This document shows positions 1 through 10,803 of a DNA stretch of 64,000 nt, piece after piece. Under the pieces are notes generated by a model, which worked only from the letters and a program-made list of their open reading frames with translations, did not search any database and was not told the origin of the DNA. Origin of the DNA: Tetraselmis striata. Lineage: Eukaryota > Chlorophyta > Chlorodendrophyceae > Chlorodendrales > Chlorodendraceae. The translations under genes and the position numbers were made by a program. Every line of letters starts with the position of its first letter. The first letter of the stretch is position 1. The DNA is taken from contig VCJN01001809.1 of assembly GCA_006384855.1 (NCBI GenBank), positions 1 to 64,000 on the forward strand. The letters are read 5' to 3'.

Positions 1-938
1 GCAATTTATTTGTAATTCACACCAGCACCAGGCTCAAGCCGCGATGAGTACAGGTATTTGCATACTCGTAGATCGCCGGTACGTATAATTTTCTTGGTTA
101 TACAGGGAGCGTCCAGAGTAGCGACTAGAATGCACTACGGAAAGTATCAATGGGAAGTTTATCATTAATTGCTGCTCAGTAGTTAATAATTATTTATTAA
201 TTATTTATCATTAATTTCACCAGCAATTCCAATACTAAGCAATTAATGATCATTAATTAATAATTGTAGTATTTACAGAAGTACCTGGTTTAATTACTTT
301 CTACGGATGAGGATTACAGCAAATGATGCGACATCAACACCAGCACCATCAGGTGTAAGATGCATATAGTCGCTGGTCGCTAGTCGCTAGAGAGAATATG
401 ATAGCGACTAGAGAGTCGCTACCCTCTCGATACGAGTAGTCATCCTCAGCAGCAGCTATATTTTTTGCGCTACAGGATTGCCAGTAGCGACTAGTTACCA
501 CTCCTACCTCTATTGTACCGATGATGATAGCCGCTACATAACATGGCTATATATCTGTAGGAGCTACAGGGTACGAGAAAGCGGTACTTCTCGTACCAGA
601 AAGCAGTATACGGTACTTCTCATCGTACCATGTAGCAGCGCAGTAGGGGTACAATAAGGATTAGTAGTATGGTAGTACCGATCATTACCTACGATCCCGT
701 CCTACTAGTACGTATACTGTAGTATACTGGTACGATGACTAAGTGAGTCACCGCGTCACCGTCAACACTATTGTCGTCGGGCGGCATGGTGGAGCGCGTG
801 TCCTCCATCAACGTGCCTGCCGAAGCTGGTGCGTCCAAGTGCTAATATCCGCTGTGCGTTGTGTGTGTGTGTGTGTTGGGGGGGGGGGGGGGGGGGGGGA
901 CTCTTAGCGAGATTGCGCACTTGATGACGGCCTGAAAC
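1..938. other. Noncoding repeat-rich stretch (copy A)
   Basis: No supported gene. The stretch is AT-rich on the left (attaatta-type runs, 170-290). It then holds many short palindromic pieces built from tagtcgct/agcgacta (365-430) and an inverted repeat of the type ggtacttctcgtacc around 575-630. The same stretch recurs at 50,564-51,480 in copy B. Confidence 0.7.
861..899. repeat. (GT)n followed by poly-G
   Basis: A short GT microsatellite runs directly into about 22 G. In copy B the same site (about 51,411-51,462) is longer, so the run is length-variable. On the minus strand it lies just after a possible 5' splice site of the membrane-protein fragment. Confidence 0.9.
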
Positions 939-969
939 TTGAACTCGCAGACGTTGAGCGTCAGGAGAG

Positions 970-1413
970 TCACGCCAGAGGATGGGCCCACGGCACGAGC
1001 TGCGCGGCCGAGAGAACCTCATCAGGCGAATGAAGAGCCGCCGTGCACCAGGCGCACCACAGTACGCCCAGCACTGGGATCCATGAGTGCCGTTCTAGGA
1101 CGCGATCGCACTCAGATACACACCAACGATTCAGAAAAATCACCAGACCCGGACGCGGCGCCGTCTCTGGTCGCATGACGGCGGTGGCGTGCAGGGCGCC
1201 TTTTGCCGCCGGGACTCGCACCAGCGGGCTCAGCACTGGCGATTCAACACTGTATGTCTCCGACAAACCTCGCCAAATGTGATCACGTCTGATAAACTCT
1301 AACTGAGAGTGTATCGCCCTGCACCAGGCACATATGCGACACTGTGTTGAGACGCGGGGAGCAAGGACGAGCACGTTCCGCTGATGCGAGAGAGTTTTTC
1401 TTCTAGCCAGCAA
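970..1413 (-). pseudogene. Membrane-protein gene fragment, copy A
   Basis: The minus-strand frame matches the copy B fragment at 51,465-51,974 over most of its length, including a hydrophobic stretch (WIPVLGVLWCAWCTAAL). Near 975-985 copy A differs by small insertions (gccagaggatggg against gccgaggatgg), which shift the frame so that the second hydrophobic segment seen in copy B is lost. No ATG start is evident; it may be an internal exon. I do not recognise the family. Whether either copy is expressed cannot be told from sequence. Confidence 0.4.
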
Positions 1414-1713
1414 CTTCGTATGCTTGCTTGAGTCTTCAGTGTGTCGGGCTAGCAGAAAGTGTCGGCAGCAAAGGCTCTGGCGGTGGTGAACGGGCAGGTT
1501 GGCAGGACAACAGTTTTCGTCGATCTTGCTTACGACGGTACCTGTTCCTGTATTCGGGTGCGGAGCAGAGGCAGATGCAATGGTATTTTCGACAATAAAT
1601 CGCCCTACTTGTTGCTGTATTAGGTAGGTACCCGTACACGTTCCCGTACCGATACAGGTAATCCTTACTAAGGATTACAGGCGTGAAAGTAAAAGTAAAG
1701 TTATGTACAGTTA
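1414..1713. other. Intergenic stretch, nothing recognised
   Basis: No convincing coding signal. It contains direct and inverted copies of short words such as taatccttactaaggatta (about 1,660-1,680). The same stretch is present in copy B at about 51,975-52,278. Confidence 0.5.
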
Positions 1714-1869
1714 AGTTCGCCCCGGGACGTCGTCGGCCGAAGCCGTCCCAGTAGCACTTGATGACCTCTTGCGCCAACTGGATGCAGCCATAGGTCTGGC
1801 ATAGCCCGTACCTGTACGGGTAGACCATATTGCCTCATTCGAACCCCGAAGGGCTATTGCATCAACCGG
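1714..1869 (-). repeat. tRNA-derived SINE, 3' body (copy A, split)
   Basis: This is the body half of the SINE found whole at 52,279-52,508 and 21,694-21,930. In copy A it is cut by the tyrosine-recombinase element that follows, and the tRNA-like head resumes at 5,098. Confidence 0.75.
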
Positions 1870-1984
1870 GGTTTCAAAGTTGAGTCTGGTTTTGCCAAAA
1901 AAGGTCGCGCAGGGTGTTTTACACGGTCAAGAGCCGAAATTGGCAGGATGGTTTAGCGAAAGCGTGGAGGGAAAACGGAGTCAG

Positions 1985-2176
1985 GGGGGGCGCTGCGTGG
2001 AAAGCAGCGAAAACTGGAAGATGACAGGCTCAGCTGTTCTGGCTGCTTTTATGTCTACTCGTGCTGCACCTGAAAAGGGCGCAACAACAGATGCCTAGTT
2101 CCCGTACCACTGAGCAGCACTTGTAGCTAAAAAGCGGTTAGGTCAAAGAGGGAAACCCCATAAACTAGTTTAGATC
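1985..2176 (-). repeat. Split direct repeat of the recombinase element, inner copy
   Basis: About 190 bp nearly identical to 4,910-5,097, sharing aactggaagatg, the run of words around tcgtgctgcacctgaaaagg and the end word ccccataaactagtttagat. It is flanked on both sides by the 25-bp word starting tttcaaagttgagtctgg. Confidence 0.85.
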
Positions 2177-2258
2177 ATTTCAAAGTTGAGTCTGGTTTTG
2201 CCAGTCTTGAGAGAACGGAGAGAGCGGTGGATTGACGGAGAAGAGGTAGCGCCAAGTC

Positions 2259-3338
2259 ATGAAGGAGGCACTGGGAAGGCCACCGCTGCGGAGTCCCTAT
2301 GGACTTGGAAGTGGCGGAGGGGGGCGATGTGTCCAAAGAAGAACCATGCGCCACGTGAAGGAAGAACGTTGGGGTCGATGTAGTCCATAACGACGTCAGA
2401 GTTAGTGGCCCAACCGCCTTGGTAGCGAATGTGGGACAATGGCACTCCGATGGCATTCGCTGCATAGGCTGCGCCCTTGCGAAGACTGTGTGAAGTCCAG
2501 GAAGTGCCAGCAGGGGGGCAGCGTTGACTAGACTGATGGCTGCAGACAGCCAGTCTGACATTGTAGCCGTAGTCCAAGGTTTTGACTGCTCGGCTGCAGT
2601 GACAGCCCAAAAGTTTGATGCAGCCAAGCCAGCAGTAACCAGGGGGACAGATTGGACGTTGTCGATGAAGTGGTGCAAGAGACGTGCCACTCGAGGGTGC
2701 TCGGACACCGGAAGGAGAAGTACGCGCAGGTCGTCGGGTCCCCGTCGGCCAGCGCGACCCTTCTCGCGGTACACTTGCAAGATGATGTTGTAGGTGTCGA
2801 CATGCACATCTCGCACTCGACAGGAGACGCCAGTAAGGCCCATGGCAAAGAACATGAAGTTGACAACCGAGGCCAAGAGAGCTCGGAAGTCGAGGTGGTA
2901 CTCTGGGTAAGGAGCAGACACAATTAGCTCGGCCTTTTTGACGAAGCGATAGGCAACATCCGCAGGCAAAGGGACACGCAAAGGGGCAGCGTCCAGCCGG
3001 CGCTGACGCAGCATCAGTCCACGCCTTGCTGAAGTTAGGTGCAGACTGTCCTTGGCGATTGGGACGAGGTTGTGCAGCTCGAAGAACGTGTTGATTGCAG
3101 ACAAGTAGGGTTGCAGCGACTTACCTGCGATGTGCCCTCGCTCGCCGATCCATGCAACATACCGAACGACAATAGCGGTAGTCGCCTCCAGCGGACCGAT
3201 GTTTTCAGAGTCGTGGCAGAACTCCGCGAACTGAGACAGTCTGCCGGCGTAGCTCTTGAGTGTCTGGGCGCTGAGGGAGCTGGAGAGCAGGTCGAGCGTT
3301 CGCTGGCCCAGCTCGTCCGAGCCGAACGCGTCCTGCAA
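2259..3338 (-). pseudogene. Tyrosine recombinase part of the DIRS-order fossil
   Basis: The N-terminal core-binding-like part has words such as LKSYAGRLSQFAEFC and LQPYLSAINTFFELHN. The catalytic part shows the HSLRKGAA box (HxxR) and a GGWATNSDVVMDYID stretch before the expected tyrosine, as in phage-integrase-family recombinases of DIRS elements and Cryptons. A related but older copy lies at 45,590-46,430. It is broken and treated here as a fossil. Confidence 0.75.
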
Positions 3339-3917
3339 CCGGGATCACAGTGACGCAGCCCACGGAGCGACAGCTGCGGGCTCGTCAATTACGTACGTGC
3401 GTCGTTTTACCGACAGAGTTCCACCGGTACGACTACTGTTTGCAAAGTACTCGGCAGCAGCGGTCAGGTTCCCGGCGGTTGGCCGGTAGCTGCTGGACGG
3501 GTTTGCAATAGCTCCAGTTCGGGTTTGCGGGGCTAGGTTTAGGTAAGAGGGCCGCCCCGTGCGCCCTTCGCGCTCGTAGCGCATGTCCCGTGCATAACGT
3601 ACACGCGCGAAACTTGGTCGTTGCGAACCAGTTGTGACACGTAGTGTAACAACCGACGGACGCAGAGATGGGGTGGTAAGAAAAGCGGTTGGTTGAGCCG
3701 CCATGTGCAGGTGTGCGGATGGTTGAGCCGCACTCGGCCGTAGCTGTAAGAAGCGCCGCACCGAGGAAGGTCTTAATGAAGTCTGTAAGGTGGGGGGGTC
3801 GGGTCCTGACACAGGGCGCTCATCTCGCCGTTGCGCTGCAAGGGTGCGTCTTGCGGCGGTCACCGAAAGGTGGCCTCGCAAAGCTCCAGCAGCTCCGACG
3901 AAAGGCGTCCTACACCG

Positions 3918-4834
3918 TCACTCGTGCTCACTTTCGCGGCCACGTCCACGCCCGCCGCCACGTCCTCGCCCACGCCCGCGACCTGCAGCTGCAGCTGCTA
4001 CTCGGGCAGTAGCGGTTGCCTTTGCGCTGCTGGCAACGGTCGCCTCGAAGACACGACGCTCGTAGTCCTTCATGAGGTCCCCAAAAATCGCGGAACCCAT
4101 ATGCTCCGAAGCAGGCTGAAAATGCTGGGCTCGCAGCACGTCCAGAACACCTTGGTCACCGTGCACACGCTTGATCTCATTTAGCCTCCGCAGGAAAGCC
4201 AAACGAAAACGAAACGCCTTGTCGATGGCCTCGGCGTGATTCCGAGCTCTCGCGAGGTAGGGGGTGAAGTCCTGGTTAGCGGCAGGGACGTGCGTAAGGT
4301 AGCAGCTCGTCGAGAGCCACGAAAAGTGCGGCCATGTGGGCCCCGAAACACGACATCCACAAGTACTCCTCCTGGGCTGGCAGACGCCGGTCGTCCTGCT
4401 TGAGGTACTCGTTCGTTAGGTCGGTGCTCAGGGGGAAGAGTGTAGGCACTCGGCTGACCGGTCGAACGGCCTCGTAACCAGACTCTGCTCTCTGCAGTAG
4501 CTCTGGCACCGCGAGGTAGTCATCCTCGGCACTCACGGATTTTGCTGCGACACGGCCGCTCTGGGCTAGCTCTAGCAAGTCGGGGCGCTCTGCGGCTCCC
4601 CCGCTGCCTGTCGATCGGCTGTCCCGCGAAGCGCTGCCCGGAGCCGGAGCCATGTGCCCCTTCCCCATCAACAACGCGATCACGAGCCGTCAATTGCGCC
4701 ACAGCTGTAGCCAACTCTCGCAGAAGTGAAGACTGGGCCCTCATATCTACGTTCAGCGACTTCAACGTCGGCTCGGCGACGGGTTCTTCTCCATCTGGCA
4801 TGGTAACGCACGGACGTACGGACGAGAATATCAC
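3918..4834 (-). pseudogene. Gag-like part of the DIRS-order fossil
   Basis: Minus-strand frames upstream of the recombinase carry an acidic/charged segment (RRLNEIKRVHGDQGVLDVL) ending in an RG-rich tail (GRGRGRGRGGGRGRG), a plausible nucleic-acid-binding end. The same protein pieces occur at 44,700-45,590 in the second element. Assignment as the first ORF (gag-like) rests on position and the basic tail, not on a recognised domain. It is broken. Confidence 0.5.
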
Positions 4835-4909
4835 ACTCGGGTGGTGAGCCGGGTGTGGTCTTGAACAACCTGGGGTGACCTTGCTCGCAACTGGTTACGA
4901 GACAGTTTT

Positions 4910-5097
4910 TACATCGCTGCGTGGAACGCAGCGAAAACTGGAAGATGGCAGGCTGAGCTGTTCTGGCTGCTTTTATGTATACTCGTGCTGCACCTGAAAA
5001 GGGCGCAACAACTCCTAGCCCAGTACCACTGAGCAGCACTTGTAGTTAAAAAGCGGTTAGGTCAAGGAGGGAAACCCCATAAACTAGTTTAGATCAA
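4910..5097 (-). repeat. Split direct repeat of the recombinase element, outer copy
   Basis: Partner of 1,985-2,176. It forms the upstream end of the element as read on the minus strand and abuts the interrupted SINE at 5,098. Confidence 0.85.
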
Positions 5098-5197
5098 AAC
5101 GCCGGGACGAAATGCCGAAAATGCATCGGCCAGGATTCAATACCCGGACCTCTCGCGTACGAGACGACCGCTCAACAAGGGACAGGGGATGTACCTT
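5098..5197 (-). repeat. tRNA-derived SINE, tRNA-like head (copy A, split)
   Basis: Head half of the SINE interrupted at 1,869/5,098. Minus strand: the A-box-like gctc...gttgagcg is shortened compared with copy B, and a B-box-like stretch remains. Confidence 0.7.
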
Positions 5198-5211
5198 GTT
5201 CGTGAAAGTAA

Positions 5212-6475
5212 GCCTCTCCGATGTAATTTCCTTCTTTAGCTGCCCCCCCCCCCCCCCCCCCCCCCCCCCTCTGATTTTGCGGCAAGCGCACTTTGTTCGT
5301 CAGGGAAGTTCAGTACTATGTAAAATACTGTTTTGTGTCATTTACGCAGGTTTTCCTCTGTTAATACCTCCTGCGCATTGCTGAAAGTGTTGTAGGAGTG
5401 CAGTGAGTGCACTGAGAACAAGCCGTATATGGTGCCGAACATGTACACCACAATTACAGCTTGCTGAGGCTACGCCCTTAACCCTCCCGGCCTCACAGCC
5501 TATCGTCTTCTTATTGCTCGCTGCTCGCTGTCACTGCTCTCTCGCTGTCACTGTCACTCTGCCTTATGTCCAACAGCTCTTGCTCCCTCTGCATCCGGTT
5601 TGCCTCCCTCTTGTCGTCATGTCGTTGCTGCAACTCATGGTGCTTCTACTCAGTCAGCTCGATCTCCATCGCCTCCTCCTGGTCGATGTCGATCACCTCC
5701 TCCTTTTCCCCGGCCGGCTCTGGCTAATGTTGCTTGTCATCCTGCTTGCTCTTCCTTGCGTCTGCTGCCTTGCGCGCCTCCTTGCGTCCCAGCTGCTCGA
5801 AGAGCTTCTTGTTATCGGCCTTGCCGCCACGCACCAGCTCCTTCGCTCCTTGTTCCCGGCAGGTGGGGCACACTGGTAGAACGATGTGGAAAACAGGCAC
5901 CGGCTCCTCGTCCACAATGCCATCGTCGTGGTTGGCGTTGCCACAGTAAGCACACATATTCGGGTCGTGCCACTCGCTGGGCTCGTCAGCGTAGTAGTCC
6001 ACCTCCACTGGCTGGCTGCAATCGTTGTTGCTGTAGGAGAAGAAGTAGAGATGTGTGAGGGGATTGTCAGCTTCCGAGCACGGCAGCCTTGCCCAGGGGG
6101 CGTCGTCCCACTTGACTACTGAGACGCTGATCATGCGGACTTGTGGCAGCGGGGGGGCGCCGAGATGGCCCCGCCTCGTCCGCCATCGCTGCTGTCCTCC
6201 ATCACGGGGCAGGGAGGGTGCTTGGGGCTGTTGGGCGGTGGATAAAGTGGGAGTGACGGTTGCTGTTGCGGGCCGCATAGTTAATGATAGCGTGCCTGGC
6301 AGCGCGGAAGGGCGCGCGTGGTCGCGCGCTTACTCATCTGCGGTTGTTAGCTCACGTTTATGTAATGTTTCGGTTCCCCGAAGAAAGTTCCATGAGCAAA
6401 TAAGTCCCCCCCCTTCCCCCCCTCCGAATTTTCGGGAAATTGGCAGCTAAACCAGGAAATCAAGTCGGAAGAGCC
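5212..6475. mobile_element. Short TIR DNA transposon with zinc-motif ORF, copy A
   Basis: The element is bounded by about 33-bp imperfect inverted repeats: left at 5,212-5,244 (gcctctccgatgtaatttcc...), right at 6,442-6,475 (reading ggctcttccgacttgatttc on the minus strand). A poly-C run follows the left repeat directly. Two more copies lie at 52,535-53,786 (the duplicated one) and 43,468-44,264 (diverged, internally deleted). The third copy has different flanks, so the unit moves as a defined block. No transposase is recognised; it may be non-autonomous with a captured gene. A target-site duplication is not clear. Confidence 0.7.
5724..6278 (-). CDS. Zinc-motif protein inside TIR element, copy A
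   Basis: The open frame encodes up to 184 residues. The core reads MISVSVVKWDDAPW, then an acidic middle, then two CxxC pairs (MCAYCGNANHDDG and LPVCPTCREQGAKE) spaced about 26 residues apart, as in a small zinc-ribbon or treble-clef fold, and a lysine/arginine-rich helical tail ending KSKQDDKQH. I do not recognise a family. The N-terminal 45 residues differ in frame from copy B because of a one-base change in a G run, so translation probably starts near the MISV methionine or at an upstream exon. It lies wholly within the TIRs. Confidence 0.5.
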   Translation of the reverse strand: MRPATATVTPTLSTAQQPQAPSLPRDGGQQRWRTRRGHLGAPPLPQVRMISVSVVKWDDAPWARLPCSEADNPLTHLYFFSYSNNDCSQPVEVDYYADEPSEWHDPNMCAYCGNANHDDGIVDEEPVPVFHIVLPVCPTCREQGAKELVRGGKADNKKLFEQLGRKEARKAADARKSKQDDKQH

Positions 6476-6548
6476 AGTTCCGCTATTGTTTCGTCTTCAT
6501 CTGACCTCTTGCAGGCATAGCTATACCGTAGTAGCAGGTTCACATTCA

Positions 6549-8988
6549 AAGTGCAGTTCATATACGGCTGCCAAGCATATGTCAAATTGCCGGAAGGGGG
6601 GGCAGCCGCAAACTAGACTGCAAAGCATTCAAGCGCGTCATGGTAGGCTGCGCTGAGTTGTCATTGGGTTACGGAATTTATAACCCGAGAACGGGCAGAC
6701 TCACTGTCACCGTGCATGTCGAATTTAACAAAGCCCTATCTGGCTTCGAAAGGGACTCACCAACGCAGTCCGCCATCATGGTGGAGGATCCGCCACACGT
6801 GACACAGCGCCCACCGGGCTGAGTGATGACCTGCACGACCGCCTACATGACAGCATCTCATATAACACCATCATGATACTACCTGCCGCAGACCCAGTGG
6901 CAATCATTAGAAGCTCACGATGCCGCAAACCCCCGGATCGCCTCAGAGCATGCATGGCTCAGACCAGCATCTGCTGCGGCATGCAAGCAACAGACATGTT
7001 GCCAGACATGGTGGGCAAGCCACCGAATTTATCACCCGCTCCGTTAAATAATACGCAGGACAGCGGCATGCAAGGGCGGCCCCGTGCTCGCAATCCCGTG
7101 GCCATGATGGCCCAGGCTGCACAGAATTCCGCCCTACTGGACACACCTCCGGGAGCCAAGGGATGCATAATCCGTCACTCCGCTGATACACTAGTCGCAT
7201 TTCTGTCTGCTAAGGGCATTCAAATACCTAAAACCCTCAAGCAGACACTTGCCGACCCACAGCATGCAGAAGGATGGAACGGATCCATCCAAGTGGAATA
7301 TGACCAGCTTACCGCTAATTGCACATGGCATTTGATTCCATGGCCAGACGGGGCAAATGTTATCCCATGCATATGGGTATTCAATGTCAAAGCTGACGAA
7401 AATGGGGAACTGGAAAAATACAAAGCCAGACTGTGGCATGTTATCCCATGCATGTGGGTATTCAATGTCAAAGCTGACGAAAATGGGGAACTGGAAAAAT
7501 ACAAGGCCAGACTGGTGGCATGCGTCAACGGGAATATGGGGCATGATTTTTCGGAGGTGTCCCCACCGGTGATCAGAATATCCAGCCTTCGCGTGTTTTT
7601 CATCATCGTTGCTGCCAAACGCCCCTATCTCAGACAGTTGGACACGGTGGCAGCCTACCTCAATGCGGAAATATCCCTGCGGGGGAGAAGGTGCACATGC
7701 GTCAGCCAGATGGTTTGATTCAATGAAGACACATGCAGAGTATGTCAGCTAGTCAAATGCATATACGGTCTTCGCCAATCGGGCAAGCACTGGAATGACA
7801 TGATCGCCCGTTGGCTGAAGGATAATGGCCGGGTACAATCCAAGGCCGATCCATGCTGCTTCATATACATCGCAAGACGTGTATGTCATCATCGGGCGGC
7901 CCACATGTGGATGACATTATTCCCATGTCTGACAGCTTTGAGGCGTGGCTGGATGTGTTCCTTACCCACATCAAACAACGGTGTTCACGATCAAACAGCA
8001 ACCGCAGCTGTGGATTCTGGGCATGGGAGTGGATTACGACATAGACCTCAGCAAAATCACTCTGTCGCAGACAGCCTACATCGATCGGATAATAGACAGA
8101 TTCGGCATGACGGCATGCATCGAAACCGCAATTGCCATGGACAAAAACGAAACCAACCATCTGCCATCATTAGCCTCGCCCTCCCCAGCATTGGATGCAC
8201 CAGACAAAGTCTTCTACAAGCAGATGCTCGGATCGCTAGTATATGTAGCCACGTGCACGCGGCCAGACATCAGCACATCACTAATCATGATGGGCAGCGT
8301 GCATGGGGCACATGACGGATGCACATGACGGCCCTTAAACGGGTACTCTGCTACCTGAAAGGCACCATGGGCCCTGGGCTCACATCGGGCGCAGCCTCCG
8401 ATATGATTGCTTCCATTGATCGGACATGTTGATGCTGACTACGCAAATGATCCAGTCCAACGCGGATCCCGGTTTAGATTTATACACTCACTGCATATAC
8501 AAATCACTGCATGGTGATTTGGGGGCATGCAACTGGAAAACGACTTTGCAGCCATGCATTGCGGTATCCACCTGCGAGGCAGAATATGTGGCTCTCTGCA
8601 TGGCCCTCAAAGACGGCATTCACTTGCGGCTGTTGGTGGACGAACGGCTGGGGCGCTGCACAGAGGAAACCTTGCTGCTACTGGAGGACAATCAGCCAGC
8701 TATTAGCCTCGCCAACAACATCATCATTAGTTACAAAACGAAACACATTGTAAAGTACCACTTCCTCAAGGACCACGTGCAGGCGGACACCGTGCAACTG
8801 GCGTACGTGGCCACAGACGACAATGTGGCTGACATGCCGACGAAACCGCTGCCGGCCCCGGCACTGGCAAAACATGCAAGGACTGCCATGGGCAGGAACA
8901 TGAACTGAGAGGACGTCAGATGCCTAGATGTTTTTACATTGCAACAATATTACATTTCTTGTATTGCAGCAAAAGGGGGGGGGGGGGG
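6549..8988 (+). mobile_element. Ty1/copia retrotransposon fossil, copy A
   Basis: Plus-strand fragments run in copia pol order: the integrase-to-RT linker (GYGIYNPRTGRLTV), the reverse transcriptase start (KQTLADPQHAEGW, WVFNVKADENGELEKYKARL), and the RNase H end (CEAEYVALCMALKD, LLLEDNQPAISLANN, NVADMPTKPLP). A poly-G stretch after the last codon may be the polypurine tract. Gag, protease and most of integrase are absent, and I see no LTR pair. It is broken, with well over five breaks. Most of the damage is shared with copy B, so it is older than the duplication. Confidence 0.85.
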
Positions 8989-9109
8989 GTTGATGACAGA
9001 TTCGCAATGCAACTATAGTAGTACCACTGATTAGATCGCTTACATATACTAGCTATTCTAATATGCACTCTACGCGCACTTGGGCCTCAATAGCGCGCTG
9101 CGCGCGCCT

Positions 9110-9250
9110 GAGCTCGGATTTGGGGGCATGCAGTAGTGGAGCTCGGAGCTCGGAGCACGCAGTAGCGGAGCTCGGAGCTCGGAGCACGAAGTAGTGGAGC
9201 TCGGAGCTCGGAGCTCGGAGCACCCAGTAGTGCAGGTCGGAGGTCGAAGC
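9110..9250. repeat. GAGCTCG minisatellite, copy A
   Basis: Tandem ggagctc units, self-complementary at gagctc, form blocks separated by acgcagtag/acgaagtag spacers, for example gagctcggagctcggagcac. Copy B at 56,405-56,528 has fewer units. Confidence 0.9.
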
Positions 9251-9307
9251 TGGGGGCACACGAATCGCGGATCGCCTCAGTGCATGTAATCACTTCTTTC
9301 TTTCCAG

Positions 9308-9394
9308 CAACTCATCGCCTCGCCCTCTGCCTCTGCACCAACGCACACACGAGAGCCGACGTCGAATTCCGCGCTCTACACTCCTGGCCATGAG
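9308..9394 (+). CDS. Possible 87-nt internal exon, copy A
   Basis: A strong acceptor (ttctttctttccag) and a strong donor (GAG|gtgagc) bound 87 nt, which is 29 codons and open (QLIASPSASAPTHTREP...). The same length and both splice sites are kept at 56,597-56,683. No partner exon is recognised, so this is a candidate only. Confidence 0.3.
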
Positions 9395-10803
9395 GTGAGC
9401 AAGGGCTACCGGGCGGTTGAGACAGCGCAACCATGCGAACGGGCTGCAGGAGGCCAACGTGCCCGTCGTAAGGATCCGCATCAAGGTTGAGGGTAATAGA
9501 CATAAATATCAATGATAACAGTCGCAACTAAATTAAATCGCTAAATATCGATTATATTATCAATTAATTCCCGCATCATTACTAGTGATGCATCATTTTG
9601 CTGCGCGATCGAGCTCAATCATCCGATAATAATTCATCGATTCTCGATGCGGAGCCTTCACAATCCGAGGGCGCTGTCTCGTCGGCCTCGTCGCGCCACC
9701 AAGGCGGTCGGCTCGGCAGCGTTGACAAGGTCACGAGGGCAGCAGGCGGGCCGTCACGGGCAAGAGTCACGGCGCTAGTTGCTGGAAATTGATGGTGCGC
9801 GTGGTTGGAGAACTTGGAGGAAATGTAGGAACATGATGCATGTTTTTAAATGTGCAGACTTGGGTACGGGAATTTCAACAGCGTTAGGAGCGTTGCTGGG
9901 CTGAAGTCAGCTTTCGGGGGTGGGGAGGGGGTGGGGGGCATCGACATATACAGCTGGCGCAGGGTAGGGGCTACTCAGCTCCTGATGCAGCAGCCCCCCC
10001 GGAAGGCTCTTGCCAGTAGCCACTTTGACACTTCGCTGGTCAGGTGACACAAACCTTACAGCAGTAAAAGATATGCAATGAGGAGGGGGGGGTTCCTTCC
10101 GTCGACAGCGGCCTCCAATAGAAACCTGGTTTTGTGAATGCATGCCTCATTCCACCATTCTACTGACCTCCGTGTAACCGACCCGGCGCAACACTCTCCT
10201 GGAGCGCGGTGCATTTTGCCAGGGCGCCTCACTCCGGTGCCGCTGCAGCTGCATCCATCGGCACCAGAGCGAGCCGCCTTGCCCTCTCTTCAGGTGAACA
10301 GGGGGGGCTTGTAATAATAACTAGCTTACAACTGCCGGCTCGCATGATGTGCCGGGAAATGACGTCCATGAAAAGAGGTGATTCGACCGCCGAGAGGATG
10401 AGCCCCCTCGCTCACCGCCTCTCCTCCTTGCAGACTCTCTCCAGGCGCGCACCCACTACTAACAGCTGTTGTCACCGCTTGGGCGGCAGTCCCAACCAAT
10501 ACAATGCGCCAGTCACTCACTCCTCCGCTTCCCGTCCGCGGGATGACGCCTGCGACGCCGAGGCTGCCCCGGATTCTAGCCGGAGTTTCGACTCCTCCTG
10601 CAGGCGCGCGGGGCGTGCGGCACAGCAGCGCAAGCCGCATTGATTTCGTCAGTCGCATTCGACACATCAGGCGGCATCATCCCATCATGACCTTCGGGGC
10701 GCTCATGGCCCAGTATATATGGCTCTACAGTTGGGCGAAACCGACACGTAAACGCTCGTGCGCGCATGTTGGCATAGACACACACGGCAGTCGCCGCCAT
10801 GCC
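9395..10803. other. 3' flank of the receptor kinase gene, copy A
   Basis: No recognised gene. It probably includes the 3' UTR of the kinase gene, whose stop lies at 10,804. Long open minus frames (10,326-10,667) are of biased composition and are not kept intact relative to copy B. About 196 bp at 10,183-10,378 are absent from copy B. Confidence 0.5.

Larger units (their letters stand above)
1870..5097 (-). mobile_element. Tyrosine-recombinase (DIRS-order, PAT/Ngaro-like) retroelement fossil
   Basis: About 3.2 kb inserted in the SINE of copy A; copy B has the uninterrupted site. Read on the minus strand, it has one terminal repeat at 4,910-5,097, then a gag-like part, a tyrosine-recombinase part, a 25-bp word at 2,177-2,202, a second copy of the terminal repeat (1,985-2,176), and the 25-bp word again at 1,871-1,896. 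That A1-internal-B1-A2-B2 order is the split direct repeat layout of PAT/Ngaro-type elements of the DIRS order. No target-site duplication is seen, as expected for recombinase insertion. No reverse transcriptase part is visible, so it is probably a non-autonomous derivative. It is broken, with at least two breaks, but looks young because copy B lacks it. Confidence 0.75.

Noticed and set aside
6943-7618. Several minus-strand open frames across the copia fossil
   Set aside because: Shadows of the plus-strand reverse transcriptase region.
8972-8988. LTR pair for the copia fossil
   Set aside because: A poly-G tract suits a polypurine tract, but no matching long terminal repeat was found on the other side in either copy.
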